This document shows positions 50,526 through 59,495 of a stretch of 64,000 nucleotides of DNA, one piece after another; the stretch's first letter is position 1; each line of letters starts with the position of its first letter. The translations under genes and the position numbers were made by a program. The DNA comes from an uncultured Spirochaetia bacterium (lineage in GTDB: Bacteria > Spirochaetota > Spirochaetia > CAKZLE01), in NCBI GenBank assembly GCA_937125225.1, contig CAKZLE010000020.1, forward strand, positions 62,001 through 126,000, written 5' to 3'. The notes below the pieces were generated by a model, which was given only the letters and a program-made list of their open reading frames with translations, did no database searches and had not been told where the DNA came from.

Positions 50526-51788
50526 ATGAAGAAGATCATCAGGAATCTATTACTGCTTTCACTTGCACTCATATCTGCGGTCATGGTCATGAGTTGCAAC
50601 AGTACAAAGAATCTCCCGTCAGCTGATGAGGGTATCAGTAAAGACCAGGGACAATTCTGGACTAGCAATGTTTATGTAGTGACCGAAGAGGGTTCAGCAG
50701 CAAATACGACTAATATTGCTTTTGGCGTCAACCATGCAACAGGTCATATCAAAGCCTACCCCAGTGATGAGTCGGGACCTATGGCAAAGCATGTCCGTGC
50801 GGTAAGCGGAAGTGTCTATGGTACCGATTATACCTTCGAGGGTAGCTATGAGGATGGAGAACTGAGAAACGAGAGTGTTACCAGTACCAGTACTGATTCC
50901 TACCTTGATAATGGTGATGGTACGATCACCGATACTTCGACCGGTCTGATGTGGATGGCCACAGATAGCAGTGATGCCATGGATTGGAAAGATGCTCTAG
51001 CCTATTGTGAGAATCTTGATTATGCAGGTTACACAGACTGGAAACTACCTGATGTGAAAGAACTTCAGAGTCTCCTCGATTATAGTGGAACCTATCCGGC
51101 AATAGATGCTGATTACTTCACCTGTATCGAGTTTAGTGAAGATAATCCCTATTACTACTACTGGACAAGTACTAGTGCCTATTTCAGTTTCCAGGATCCG
51201 ACCTACTACTATGCATGGTATGTTGCCTTCGGTTATGCGGTAGGAAATGATGGTGAAGATTCCCATGGCGCTGGTGGTGTAAGATTCTCACCTAAATATA
51301 CTGAGAGTAGCGCATTCCTTGAGGGTGGCGATAATATGATCAACAGTGTTCGTGCTGTAAGGATAGACTCACGATATTATGATGCTGCTGAGAGTAAAGT
51401 TGTCTCTACAGGACAGGACTCCAGTTATGATGGTGATGGACAGGTCATAGCACCTGAAGTTGGTGAAGACTATTATGGTCAGGATGCCACCTACAGCACG
51501 GTAGATTTCGATTTCACCGATAATGGTGATGGTACGGTCACCGATAATAATACTGGATTGATCTGGGAAGTAGTTCCAAGTGATGAACATATGAGTATTA
51601 GCGAAGCTGAGGAATATTGTGAGAATCTGGAACTCGCTGGTATTACCGATTGGAGAGTACCAACTGCAGAAGAGCTATTCTCTATCAGTGATTTCTCTTC
51701 AGGTTGGCCATATCTTGATGAAGACTACTTCGAATTCCCTGCGGCAAGTGAATTTGCACCCCCTCAAGGTGGTGGCCCTCAGGGTTGA
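50526..51788 (+). CDS. DUF1566 (Lcl) repeat lipoprotein
   Basis: The 420-residue protein starts at the ATG behind AAGGAAG (50526) and has a signal peptide ending in lipobox VMSC (Cys24). Two Lcl/DUF1566 repeats follow, each with NGDGTITDTSTGLMW or NGDGTVTDNNTGLIW and TDWKLPDVKEL or TDWRVPTAEEL. The family is common in secreted or surface proteins; the Lcl domain in Legionella binds host glycans, but no role is claimed here. The low-complexity tail ends in PPQGGGPQG. Confidence 0.85.
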   Translation: MKKIIRNLLLLSLALISAVMVMSCNSTKNLPSADEGISKDQGQFWTSNVYVVTEEGSAANTTNIAFGVNHATGHIKAYPSDESGPMAKHVRAVSGSVYGTDYTFEGSYEDGELRNESVTSTSTDSYLDNGDGTITDTSTGLMWMATDSSDAMDWKDALAYCENLDYAGYTDWKLPDVKELQSLLDYSGTYPAIDADYFTCIEFSEDNPYYYYWTSTSAYFSFQDPTYYYAWYVAFGYAVGNDGEDSHGAGGVRFSPKYTESSAFLEGGDNMINSVRAVRIDSRYYDAAESKVVSTGQDSSYDGDGQVIAPEVGEDYYGQDATYSTVDFDFTDNGDGTVTDNNTGLIWEVVPSDEHMSISEAEEYCENLELAGITDWRVPTAEELFSISDFSSGWPYLDEDYFEFPAASEFAPPQGGGPQG

Positions 51789-51812
51789 TGAGAGAAGCCA
51801 GTTTATAACAAA

Positions 51813-51850
51813 ACCCCAATTGTTGGATCGATCCAATGATTGGGGTCTTA
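51813..51850 (+). terminator. Hairpin terminator of the DUF1566 gene
   Basis: ACCCCAAT (51813-51820) and ATTGGGGT (51839-51846) are separated by a second palindrome TTGGATCGATCCAA, giving a long near-perfect stem. The T-tail is short (CTTATT), so efficiency is uncertain. It lies between two convergent genes. Confidence 0.7.
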
Positions 51851-51875
51851 TTCGTCTTAGAAAAGTCTTATCACA

Positions 51876-52391
51876 TCAGGTGTTGACTGATCTTCTCTGT
51901 TGCTCTTCAAGGATCAACTCAACCGTCCAGGCTGCAGCTTTCGCCACCACAGAAGTGCACTTATCACGATGAGCACCATCCTCGTTGAATTGGAGTTTCT
52001 CCTCCGGGATCCTTATATCGTAGTTTCTTCCGAAGATTTTCTGATGGATTTCTCCACAGATCACAGTCCCATAGGTGTCGATGAACCTTTGGTGGAGTTC
52101 CCGGGTCAATCGATGGGAGGTAATCTTCATCTCATCATCACCCTCGAAGAACTCTTTTCGTCGACCGTAGAGGTGACTGATCATCATCGCTCCTCCGCTG
52201 ACCCCACCACAGGCGCCTGCACAGGTGAGACCTCCACCCATAGCGAGGCTGCTCGCTGCTCTAAAGATTTCATCATTCTTAATATCTAATGTATCCTGTA
52301 TGGCGGCTATCGTGCACTGTGCACAACCTTTGAATTGCTTCTCATATGAGAAGCCCAACTCATAGGCCTTCTCGATTCTTTTATCTTTCAT
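51876..52391 (-). CDS. C_GCAxxG_C_C-family protein (putative redox protein)
   Basis: The 171-residue protein has the family's cysteine pattern: FKGCAQCTIAA, GGLTCAGACGG and, later, VICGEI and DKCTSVVA. These small proteins are thought to be redox-active in anaerobes; no reaction is established. The start codon has no Shine-Dalgarno but lies 7 nt after a TATAGT box on the minus strand. Confidence 0.82.
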   Translation of the reverse strand: MKDKRIEKAYELGFSYEKQFKGCAQCTIAAIQDTLDIKNDEIFRAASSLAMGGGLTCAGACGGVSGGAMMISHLYGRRKEFFEGDDEMKITSHRLTRELHQRFIDTYGTVICGEIHQKIFGRNYDIRIPEEKLQFNEDGAHRDKCTSVVAKAAAWTVELILEEQQRRSVNT

Positions 52392-52398
52392 GAACGAT

Positions 52399-52427
52399 AC
52401 TATACGATACGTCTGATTGAGCGTCTA
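52399..52427 (-). promoter_or_regulatory. Promoter giving a probable leaderless mRNA
   Basis: On the minus strand TAGACG (52427-52422), 17-bp spacer and TATAGT (52404-52399) end 7 bases before the ATG at 52391. Confidence 0.5.
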
Positions 52428-52536
52428 GTAGTAGATGATTGTTAACTGAAAAGAGGCGTTTCATAAAATAGCCTAGCCATATCATGGACTTTCTTAGAGG
52501 TTTTCACTACGTTATTGCTGAGAGGAAGATAAATCC

Positions 52537-53910
52537 ATGCCAAAAGAGAAAATAGACTTGGGAAAGAGTCCAGTCGTAAAGACTTTCATCAACTATGCTA
52601 TACCCTCAGTGTTGGGAATGGTCACTCTCTCGCTTGCTGGTATTGTTGATGGACTGTTCATTGGGCGTTATGTGGGAACTGATGCCTTAGCAGGTGTGAG
52701 TATCGTTTACCCCATTACCTCTTTAGCGATCGGTTTTGCTATCATGATCGGGACTGGAGGGACCACTACCGCCTCAGCTGAGATCGGCGCAGGTAATATT
52801 GCTGCAGCAAGAAACACCTTTACGGTCACCTCAATACTCGTAACCGTGGCTGCAACTCTATTCATGATTCTCGGAATCATCTTTGCAGCTCCTCTCTCAG
52901 AGTTCTTCGGGATCAAAGGGGGACTCGAAGATGAGATCAGAACCTATATGACTCCACTGTTACTCTTCTTCATCCCCTTCATGCATGCATGGATCCTAGA
53001 TGTATTCATCAGGAATGATGGAAGGCCGGTCTTCCCATCGATAACCCTAGTGATATCATCGGTGATTAACATCATCCTCGATTACCTGTTCATCGTCAGA
53101 TTCGGATGGGGACTTCGAGGAGCAGCTTTTGCAACTGGGTTGTCACAGATAGTCCCCATGGTAGTCTTCTGGATCTATATCTGCCGGGGCAATACCTCCT
53201 ATAAGCTGGTAAGACCGGTATTCAAATCGAGGAAGATCGCTCATATGCTCTATAACGGTGTATCCGAATTCATCAATGAGTTCTCAGTCGGTCTCAGTAC
53301 GATCCTCTTTAATATGGCACTTATCACTAGGATCGGGAGTATTGGGGTTGCCTCATATAGTATCATTCAGTATATGACGATGATCACGTTGATGGTCTTC
53401 TTCGGTATCGCACAAGCTGTCCAACCAGGATTGAGTTATAATCTCGGGGTCGGTGATCGTGATAGGATCAGAGCCTTCAAACGGATAGCTTTGCAAACGA
53501 ATATCGTAATCTCTGTACTATCACTCTCAATCTTGGTGTTATTCAGTGAGTCTATCGCTTCTTTATTCACTCGAGGTGATGCTGATGTCATAGCATTGAC
53601 CTCGCAGATCACCAAATATTACAGCTGGTCCTTCCTCCCTATGGGTATGAATATAACTATCTCTATGTATTTCACCAGTATTCATTATGCGAGGGAGTCA
53701 GCGATCACTGCATTATCAAGGTCTTTTGTGCTCTTTGTCTTCTTTCTCTATACCTTACCTCTGATATTCGGAGATATAGGGTTGTGGTTGACTGTCCCCT
53801 TGGCTGAGCTTGTCACACTTGGGATCGTTGCAGTCTTGTCATTGAGAAGACCCTTAGATGATGCCTATCTGAAGAAGACTATCAATAGGCTACAAGAGTC
53901 TCATGAGTAG
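52537..53910 (+). CDS. MATE-family efflux transporter
   Basis: The 457-residue membrane protein has about 12 helices and the MatE pattern, opening with VVKTFINYAIPSVLGMVTLS and GTDALAGVSIVYP. It exports drugs or metabolites by Na+ or H+ antiport in its family. Start follows GAGAGGAAG. It is a single gene; 95 bases on its right side hold no recognisable element. Confidence 0.92.
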   Translation: MPKEKIDLGKSPVVKTFINYAIPSVLGMVTLSLAGIVDGLFIGRYVGTDALAGVSIVYPITSLAIGFAIMIGTGGTTTASAEIGAGNIAAARNTFTVTSILVTVAATLFMILGIIFAAPLSEFFGIKGGLEDEIRTYMTPLLLFFIPFMHAWILDVFIRNDGRPVFPSITLVISSVINIILDYLFIVRFGWGLRGAAFATGLSQIVPMVVFWIYICRGNTSYKLVRPVFKSRKIAHMLYNGVSEFINEFSVGLSTILFNMALITRIGSIGVASYSIIQYMTMITLMVFFGIAQAVQPGLSYNLGVGDRDRIRAFKRIALQTNIVISVLSLSILVLFSESIASLFTRGDADVIALTSQITKYYSWSFLPMGMNITISMYFTSIHYARESAITALSRSFVLFVFFLYTLPLIFGDIGLWLTVPLAELVTLGIVAVLSLRRPLDDAYLKKTINRLQESHE

Positions 53911-54005
53911 GAGAGATCTCTTACAAAGGCTTTTCAGAATTGCATGTGTTATCGAAGAGCTAGCATAACCGTGTCTGATAATGAGGAACGACTCCTGCGA
54001 CTCTA

Positions 54006-56240
54006 CTATAGTTCTATCCCTTTAAAAGATTCATCAATATTCAAGTATTCGACCTTTGATTGATCCATCTCTCCGGTATGCTGTACGATCTCTGGATAGA
54101 ATGGGATCACCGTTCCAGCTTTAACGAAGACTGGAAGGGTCTCTAGAGGGTGCTTGAGTCCTTTGAGCCATCTACTGCCGTCATGTCTTTCTCCTGTCCA
54201 CAGGTCGACCCAGTTCCCTTCTGGGAGATATACGTCTCGGACCCCTTCATCATTCATGATAGGGGCAATGAGAAGATCCTCACCACAGTAGTACTGATCA
54301 TCTATATGCCAACAGGTTGGATCTTCATGATCCCTAAAGACCATAGCCCTGAAGATAGGGTAACCAGTCGATGCAGTGATCTTTGCCTGTTCAAGAAAGT
54401 AGGGGATCAACTTGTATCTGAGGTTCAACCATTTTCTGATCAATGGAGCTATATGCGGGTAGTACCAGGGTTCCCTAGGAGAGGTCCCATGATACCTAAG
54501 ATGAGAAGAGAAGACTCCGAGTTGGGTCCATCTCATATAGAGGTTATCGGTAGGAAGGGTATTCATGAATTCAGGAATACCATGGAAACCCGGAACATCA
54601 TGGCTCCAGAATCCGAAGCCTGATAGTCCCAGATGAAGTCCTCCTCTGATTGTCGAGGCCATTCCGTCCCAGGTCGCTGCAGCATCACCACCCCAATGGA
54701 GGGGATATCTTTGTGAACCTGCCCAACCTGCACGAGCCCAGATGATCCCTTCCCCAGTTCTTTTTTGAGTCTCAGCGAAGGCTGCTCGTTGGTAGAGTAG
54801 CCCATAGATATTATGAAGCTCTTCAGCACTCATATTGAGGTAATCAGCATTCTTCTGGATCTTCTCACCAAAATCAGTCTTGATCACTGCAGCTCCCATA
54901 TCCAGCAGTCTTCCGATCTTATTCCGGTACCATGTTTCAGCCTCAGGATTGGTGAAATCGATCTGCCCACCAAAGTCCTGTCCCGAGAAATCAGAACCAA
55001 AACTACTACTAGTAACTTCCTTTTGTGGTGCAAGGTACCGTCTTTCGAGGGCCTCTTCTAACAGTTCATTTCCCTGCCCGATATTTGGGGTCTGCCAGAG
55101 AGAGACTCTGAAACCATCATCCTTCAGATCTTTTAGGAACCCTTCAGGATCGGGAAAGTTCTTCTCACTGAATTTCCACTCACATACCCAGTCTTTCGCA
55201 AACCATCCTGTATCGATATGAATCATATCACAGGGGTATTTCTCTCTTCTCAGCCTTGTAGTGATCTCCTTGATCTCCTGTGCACTGAAATAGGTCATCC
55301 TGCTCATCCACATCCCATAGCTCCAGGTGGGAAGGGTTGGGGGAAATCCTGTGAGCTCCCGATAATGGAAGAGTATCTTCTCTGGATTCTTACCACCAAA
55401 GAGAAAGAGGTCAAGTTCTGCCTCTTCGGAAGAACCTTGGACTGCTCGTGATGAGACATCAGCAAAGGAGAGCCTCACGTGGTGTGTAGTATGGATGAAT
55501 AGACCATACCCCCTACTTGAGATATAGAGAGGTACATTCTTATAGGCTCTTCTACTATTGACTCCCAACCCGTCGGTATTCTCTAAAACGATGCTTTTTC
55601 CCGCAAGATCCATTCTTGAGAAGCGTTCACCAGTACCGACGAAATGTTCGTTGATATCTGCGGTGAGACTGAAGAGGCTCGTACAGTTCTCATTTTCATC
55701 AGGATCATTCCAGGTTAGGAAGGCGATCGGTAAGGATTCAACTTTGCCTGGGAAGAACTGATCATAGGATGAGAAAGGAATAGAACATCCTAGTTCTAAG
55801 GTCCCTGAGAGGGAATCATTCGATTCTGGGATCTGTTCGCTCCATCCCTTGATCGGCTCTTGGTATTTGAGGAAGGTCGCATAGACATGCTTTCTGTCAT
55901 CAGTTATCACCCAACGTAGAGGTTCTTCTATTACCGATAATATTCCGTTGATTGGACCGTTTCCTCGGACTATCATAGGGCTCTCAGTGAGTTGAGGTCT
56001 AGTCGTGAGCCGGATCGTCTCATCTCCCCATAGTTCTAGAGTGAGAGAGATATTCCTCTGATCGAGTCCTGGGATCATGACTAACCCTTGAGAGAGACCG
56101 AAGGGTCTGAAGGGGATAACTAATCGGATTCCCGTCTCTGATGGGGTTACCTGTTCTGGAGAACCTGCTCTCCAGAGTATCGCATCAGGGTGCTGATCAA
56201 AGTCAGCCATCACGGTTAAAAAATCTGTTCCTGGTTTCAT
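54006..56240 (-). CDS. GH31 alpha-glycosidase (YicI-like)
   Basis: The 744-residue glycoside hydrolase has the GH31 nucleophile motif KTDFGE (Asp456) and the acid/base Asp519 in HWGGDAAATWDGM, followed by GLSGFGFWSHD, close in layout to E. coli YicI alpha-xylosidase. The substrate-loop residues differ (HIDTGW here where YicI has HFDCFW), so alpha-glucosidase or alpha-xylosidase activity cannot be decided. No signal peptide, so it acts on imported oligosaccharide. It is the last gene of the importer operon. Confidence 0.9.
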   Translation of the reverse strand: MKPGTDFLTVMADFDQHPDAILWRAGSPEQVTPSETGIRLVIPFRPFGLSQGLVMIPGLDQRNISLTLELWGDETIRLTTRPQLTESPMIVRGNGPINGILSVIEEPLRWVITDDRKHVYATFLKYQEPIKGWSEQIPESNDSLSGTLELGCSIPFSSYDQFFPGKVESLPIAFLTWNDPDENENCTSLFSLTADINEHFVGTGERFSRMDLAGKSIVLENTDGLGVNSRRAYKNVPLYISSRGYGLFIHTTHHVRLSFADVSSRAVQGSSEEAELDLFLFGGKNPEKILFHYRELTGFPPTLPTWSYGMWMSRMTYFSAQEIKEITTRLRREKYPCDMIHIDTGWFAKDWVCEWKFSEKNFPDPEGFLKDLKDDGFRVSLWQTPNIGQGNELLEEALERRYLAPQKEVTSSSFGSDFSGQDFGGQIDFTNPEAETWYRNKIGRLLDMGAAVIKTDFGEKIQKNADYLNMSAEELHNIYGLLYQRAAFAETQKRTGEGIIWARAGWAGSQRYPLHWGGDAAATWDGMASTIRGGLHLGLSGFGFWSHDVPGFHGIPEFMNTLPTDNLYMRWTQLGVFSSHLRYHGTSPREPWYYPHIAPLIRKWLNLRYKLIPYFLEQAKITASTGYPIFRAMVFRDHEDPTCWHIDDQYYCGEDLLIAPIMNDEGVRDVYLPEGNWVDLWTGERHDGSRWLKGLKHPLETLPVFVKAGTVIPFYPEIVQHTGEMDQSKVEYLNIDESFKGIEL

Positions 56241-56252
56241 ACGAGTTTATTC

Positions 56253-57098
56253 CTAGCCTTTTACCGCACCTGCGGTAGATCCCTGATGTATCGATCTCTG
56301 GAAGAAAAGATAGAGTATGACAGGGATGATGATCGATAAGATGATAGCTGCAGATAGTGTCGGTACAGGTATCCCGTGTTCACCCTTCATGATCGCTATT
56401 CCCAATGATAGGGGGCGTAACTCCGGCTTCTGGATAAGCAACAGTGAGAAGGGCAGTTCTGTCCACATTGCTAGTGATCCTACGATTCCGATGGTCCCGA
56501 TCATCGGCTTTGCCATAGGGATCATGATATGGAAGAGTTGCTGGAAGATATGAGCTCCATCGATCCTTGCAGATTCCAGCAGAGATCTCGGCATAGTCGC
56601 ATAGTAGGTTGCCATGATATAGGTCCCGAATGGCCCAAAGTAGGTGATCCATACCAGGATGAGTCCTAATCTGGTATTGATGAGACCCAATTGAGAACAG
56701 ATTCGATAGACCTGAGATGCGATCACCATCTGAGGGAAGATCTGAAAGAAGAGTAGAAATGAGAAGATCGGGAGTTTCATCTTGAATCTCAGCATACCCA
56801 AGGCAAATCCCGTAGCATTACAGATATACAGATATCCGATAAGTCCAAAACTGACTGTAATGATGGAATTGGTAAGATATCTGAGGATCCCGAGATTCCT
56901 GAAGACATAGTCATATCCATCGAGGACCCAGACTGAGGGTAGGGTGTTCTTGCTGTAGGTGAACTCCTGGACCCCCTTGAAGCTTGAGATGAATGAGAAA
57001 TAGATCGGATAGAGGCTGATGAAGGTCACGAGGATCAGGAAGAGGTATACCCCCGTCCGGGCTAAGAATTGGTTTCTCTTATAGCTAGAAGATGTCAT
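56253..57098 (-). CDS. CUT1 sugar ABC importer, permease 2
   Basis: The 281-residue MalG-like permease starts at 57098 behind AAGGAG and overlaps the first permease stop (ATGA). It has the EAA-loop pattern ESARIDGAHIFQQLFHIMIP and the C-terminus GSTAGAVKG. The longer open frame upstream runs into the preceding gene and is rejected. Confidence 0.92.
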   Translation of the reverse strand: MTSSSYKRNQFLARTGVYLFLILVTFISLYPIYFSFISSFKGVQEFTYSKNTLPSVWVLDGYDYVFRNLGILRYLTNSIITVSFGLIGYLYICNATGFALGMLRFKMKLPIFSFLLFFQIFPQMVIASQVYRICSQLGLINTRLGLILVWITYFGPFGTYIMATYYATMPRSLLESARIDGAHIFQQLFHIMIPMAKPMIGTIGIVGSLAMWTELPFSLLLIQKPELRPLSLGIAIMKGEHGIPVPTLSAAIILSIIIPVILYLFFQRSIHQGSTAGAVKG

Positions 57099-57988
57099 AT
57101 CAGGTCTCCTTTTTTGATCAAATGGATCTGGAATGCTGCAATCACTGCACAAAGGAGAAAGAGGATGACCGCCCAGCTCGAGGCATACCCCATCTTGAAG
57201 ACCTGAAAACCTTGTCGATAGATACCGAACTCAAGGGTATAGGTCGCAAAACCCGGACCTCCATAGGTGAGGGTGTAGATGAAACTGTACATCCTGGCAA
57301 AGACCTCGATGAATTGAAGGACCAAAAAGAACTGTATGGAGAAGGAGATGCTTGGAACGGTGATGGTGAAGAACACACGCCACCAGCCTGCACCATCGAT
57401 CTTCGCTGCATCAAACATGCTTGAGTCGATGCCGCTCATGGCTGCGAGGAAGAATATGGTCCCGAAACCGATCTTCGTGAATATGACGAACAGTACTGCC
57501 ACGATATGTATCGCACTCTTCGAACTGCCAAGCAGGTTGATCGCAGCTGCATTCTCAACCCCTATGGCCGACAGGAATTCGATGATAGGGCCTGTCTGAC
57601 TGAAGATGATACTGAAGATCGTTCCTAAGACTACATATCCTAAGATCGTTGGAAGATAGATGATGCTCCTGAAGAATGTCCATCCCTTCAACCCTTCCCT
57701 GAGGATTGCGGCAAGGAGTAGAGGGATGAATACTCCAAATGGTATATAGAGCACAAGGGTACCGAGATTCTTCAATGAGTGCCAGAACTTATCATCCTGG
57801 ATTGCCTTGGCATAGTTCTTCAATCCTACCCATTCTGCGGTACCGAAGCCCTTCCATTCGGTGAAACTGTAATAAAAATTGGAGATGACCGGATAGACGG
57901 TGAATACCAGCATGAGTAAGAGAAGGGGGGTTACCAGTATGAAGGCGTCCCGCTGTTCCTGTCGTTGTATGGAAAAGTTGCGTTTCAT
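57095..57988 (-). CDS. CUT1 sugar ABC importer, permease 1
   Basis: The 297-residue MalF-like permease has six helices and the EAA loop DAAKIDGAGWWRVFFTITVP. The start follows CAGGAA. It lies 70 bases after the binding protein, separated by a hairpin, and no ATPase gene is present. Confidence 0.92.
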   Translation of the reverse strand: MKRNFSIQRQEQRDAFILVTPLLLLMLVFTVYPVISNFYYSFTEWKGFGTAEWVGLKNYAKAIQDDKFWHSLKNLGTLVLYIPFGVFIPLLLAAILREGLKGWTFFRSIIYLPTILGYVVLGTIFSIIFSQTGPIIEFLSAIGVENAAAINLLGSSKSAIHIVAVLFVIFTKIGFGTIFFLAAMSGIDSSMFDAAKIDGAGWWRVFFTITVPSISFSIQFFLVLQFIEVFARMYSFIYTLTYGGPGFATYTLEFGIYRQGFQVFKMGYASSWAVILFLLCAVIAAFQIHLIKKGDLI

Positions 57989-58013
57989 ATGTTGTTCCTG
58001 TCAAAGATATAAT

Positions 58014-58043
58014 CAGCAGGGGCCTATCTGAAGACCCCTGCTG
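58014..58043 (-). other. Intercistronic hairpin
   Basis: CAGCAGGGG and CCCCTGCTG form a 9-bp stem with a 12-base loop between the binding-protein stop (58059) and the permease start. There is no T-run in the transcribed direction, so mRNA stabilisation or partial attenuation is likely. Confidence 0.7.
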
Positions 58044-58058
58044 AAAAGGAGGGAGGTC

Positions 58059-59363
58059 CTATAGATTGAGTTCGTAAGCTTTCTGTAGTTTCTCAATATA
58101 TTCGTTGAGAGTGATCTCTTCAGTTAGGAAGAAGAGTTGGATGTAGTTATACATCTCTGAACCGAAGGCTGCATCTAGCTGTACATAGAAATCTGGTACA
58201 CCATTGTTACTCATGTAATCGACTACCGTTGCAAGAGATTCGTTCTCGATAGGGAGTGCCTTATTAGGGACGATAGCTCCCGTCCTCGAGAGGAACAGGC
58301 TTGCTGATTCACCATGAACCAAGGCGTACAGATAGTCGGCAGCCTCTTGAGCATGTTCAGAGTCATTGACGATACCAAAAGCGATACCTGCACCCTGATT
58401 GGACTGTCTGTCGCTGTATTTAGCTTCAGAAGAGTTGATTGATGGCATATATCCTAGATTCTCATATCCGAATGCTTCACCGAAATCTTTCCAGTGTGCG
58501 ATATCTGATGTGAGCCCAAAGAAGAATCCACCTTCACCGGCTTTGAATCGTTCGATAGCATCCATGAAGTAGGGCATAGTCGCATTCTCTACATTGACAT
58601 AACCTTTTGAAAACAGAGTCTTGAGCATTCGTGTAGCTGCGATGAACTCTTCATCTGTGAAATTTGCTGTTCCGTCACTGAAGCCGGTCAGATCTTTACC
58701 ATAGAAGTTTGCAAGGATGGTTCTATAGGCGAAGTCGATTCCAAATGGCATTCCACCATTACCAGAGATGATAGGAGTGATCCCTGCCTGCTTCAGCTGT
58801 TCACAGGTGTCGAGGAAAGTGTCCCAGTCGCTTGGTACGGTAGATGTATCAACACCAGCGAGTTCGAAATTAGCCTTATTGTAGTATATTCCCAGTCCCT
58901 GAGCAGTCAGAGGGATCAATTTGATATTCTTATCTGCCTCTTTTGTCGAGGAACAGGCTTCCCATGCTGAATCTGCCATATCATCTTTCCAGTCTCCGAT
59001 ATATCCATCGAGATCGAGAAGGAACTCTTCCAGATTCCAGATTCTCTGGTCTGTATGTGCCATGATGACATCTGGACCTTCTCCTGAACTGAGTGCAGCA
59101 GCGAGGATCTCATAGTAGTTATCATGTGGCTGTGCAACATGGTTGATGATGACATCTGGATTATTCTCCATGAAAAGAGCATCCATATCTTTCAAGGCGC
59201 CACCGACGACCTCTTCACTATATTTGAAGTCCCATACGGTCAACTCTACCGGGCCCTCTTCTTTTTCCTGTGTACCAGCGGCAAATAGGAAGGTGCTGCT
59301 TATAAGCATCACAGCCATGAGAAGAGCAGATGTCATTCTCGATTTTTTTGAAAATTTGTTCAT
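58059..59363 (-). CDS. CUT1 sugar ABC importer, substrate-binding protein a
   Basis: The 434-residue family-1 binding protein has a signal peptide ending LFAAGTQEKEE. Its mature start is ELTVWDFKYSEE, matched by the neighbouring protein (LTIWDFKYTDP). The start follows CAGGAGG. As it directly precedes the permeases it is the likely transport partner. Confidence 0.9.
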   Translation of the reverse strand: MNKFSKKSRMTSALLMAVMLISSTFLFAAGTQEKEEGPVELTVWDFKYSEEVVGGALKDMDALFMENNPDVIINHVAQPHDNYYEILAAALSSGEGPDVIMAHTDQRIWNLEEFLLDLDGYIGDWKDDMADSAWEACSSTKEADKNIKLIPLTAQGLGIYYNKANFELAGVDTSTVPSDWDTFLDTCEQLKQAGITPIISGNGGMPFGIDFAYRTILANFYGKDLTGFSDGTANFTDEEFIAATRMLKTLFSKGYVNVENATMPYFMDAIERFKAGEGGFFFGLTSDIAHWKDFGEAFGYENLGYMPSINSSEAKYSDRQSNQGAGIAFGIVNDSEHAQEAADYLYALVHGESASLFLSRTGAIVPNKALPIENESLATVVDYMSNNGVPDFYVQLDAAFGSEMYNYIQLFFLTEEITLNEYIEKLQKAYELNL

Positions 59364-59495
59364 TACGAACCTCCTGTTTTTATTGAATCCAGTATGGGTC
59401 CGGTCTTGAGATAAAAAAAGTTTCAGTAGTTGGGATAGCTGCTAGAAATGTGGATGAGTGAGTCTCAAATCCTGTGAAATGAGCCAAAATATGCT

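Noticed and set aside
50870-51560. NGDGT repeats as a duplicated gene or phase-variable repeat
   Set aside because: Only two diverged DUF1566 domains are present; there is no exact repeat at the DNA level.
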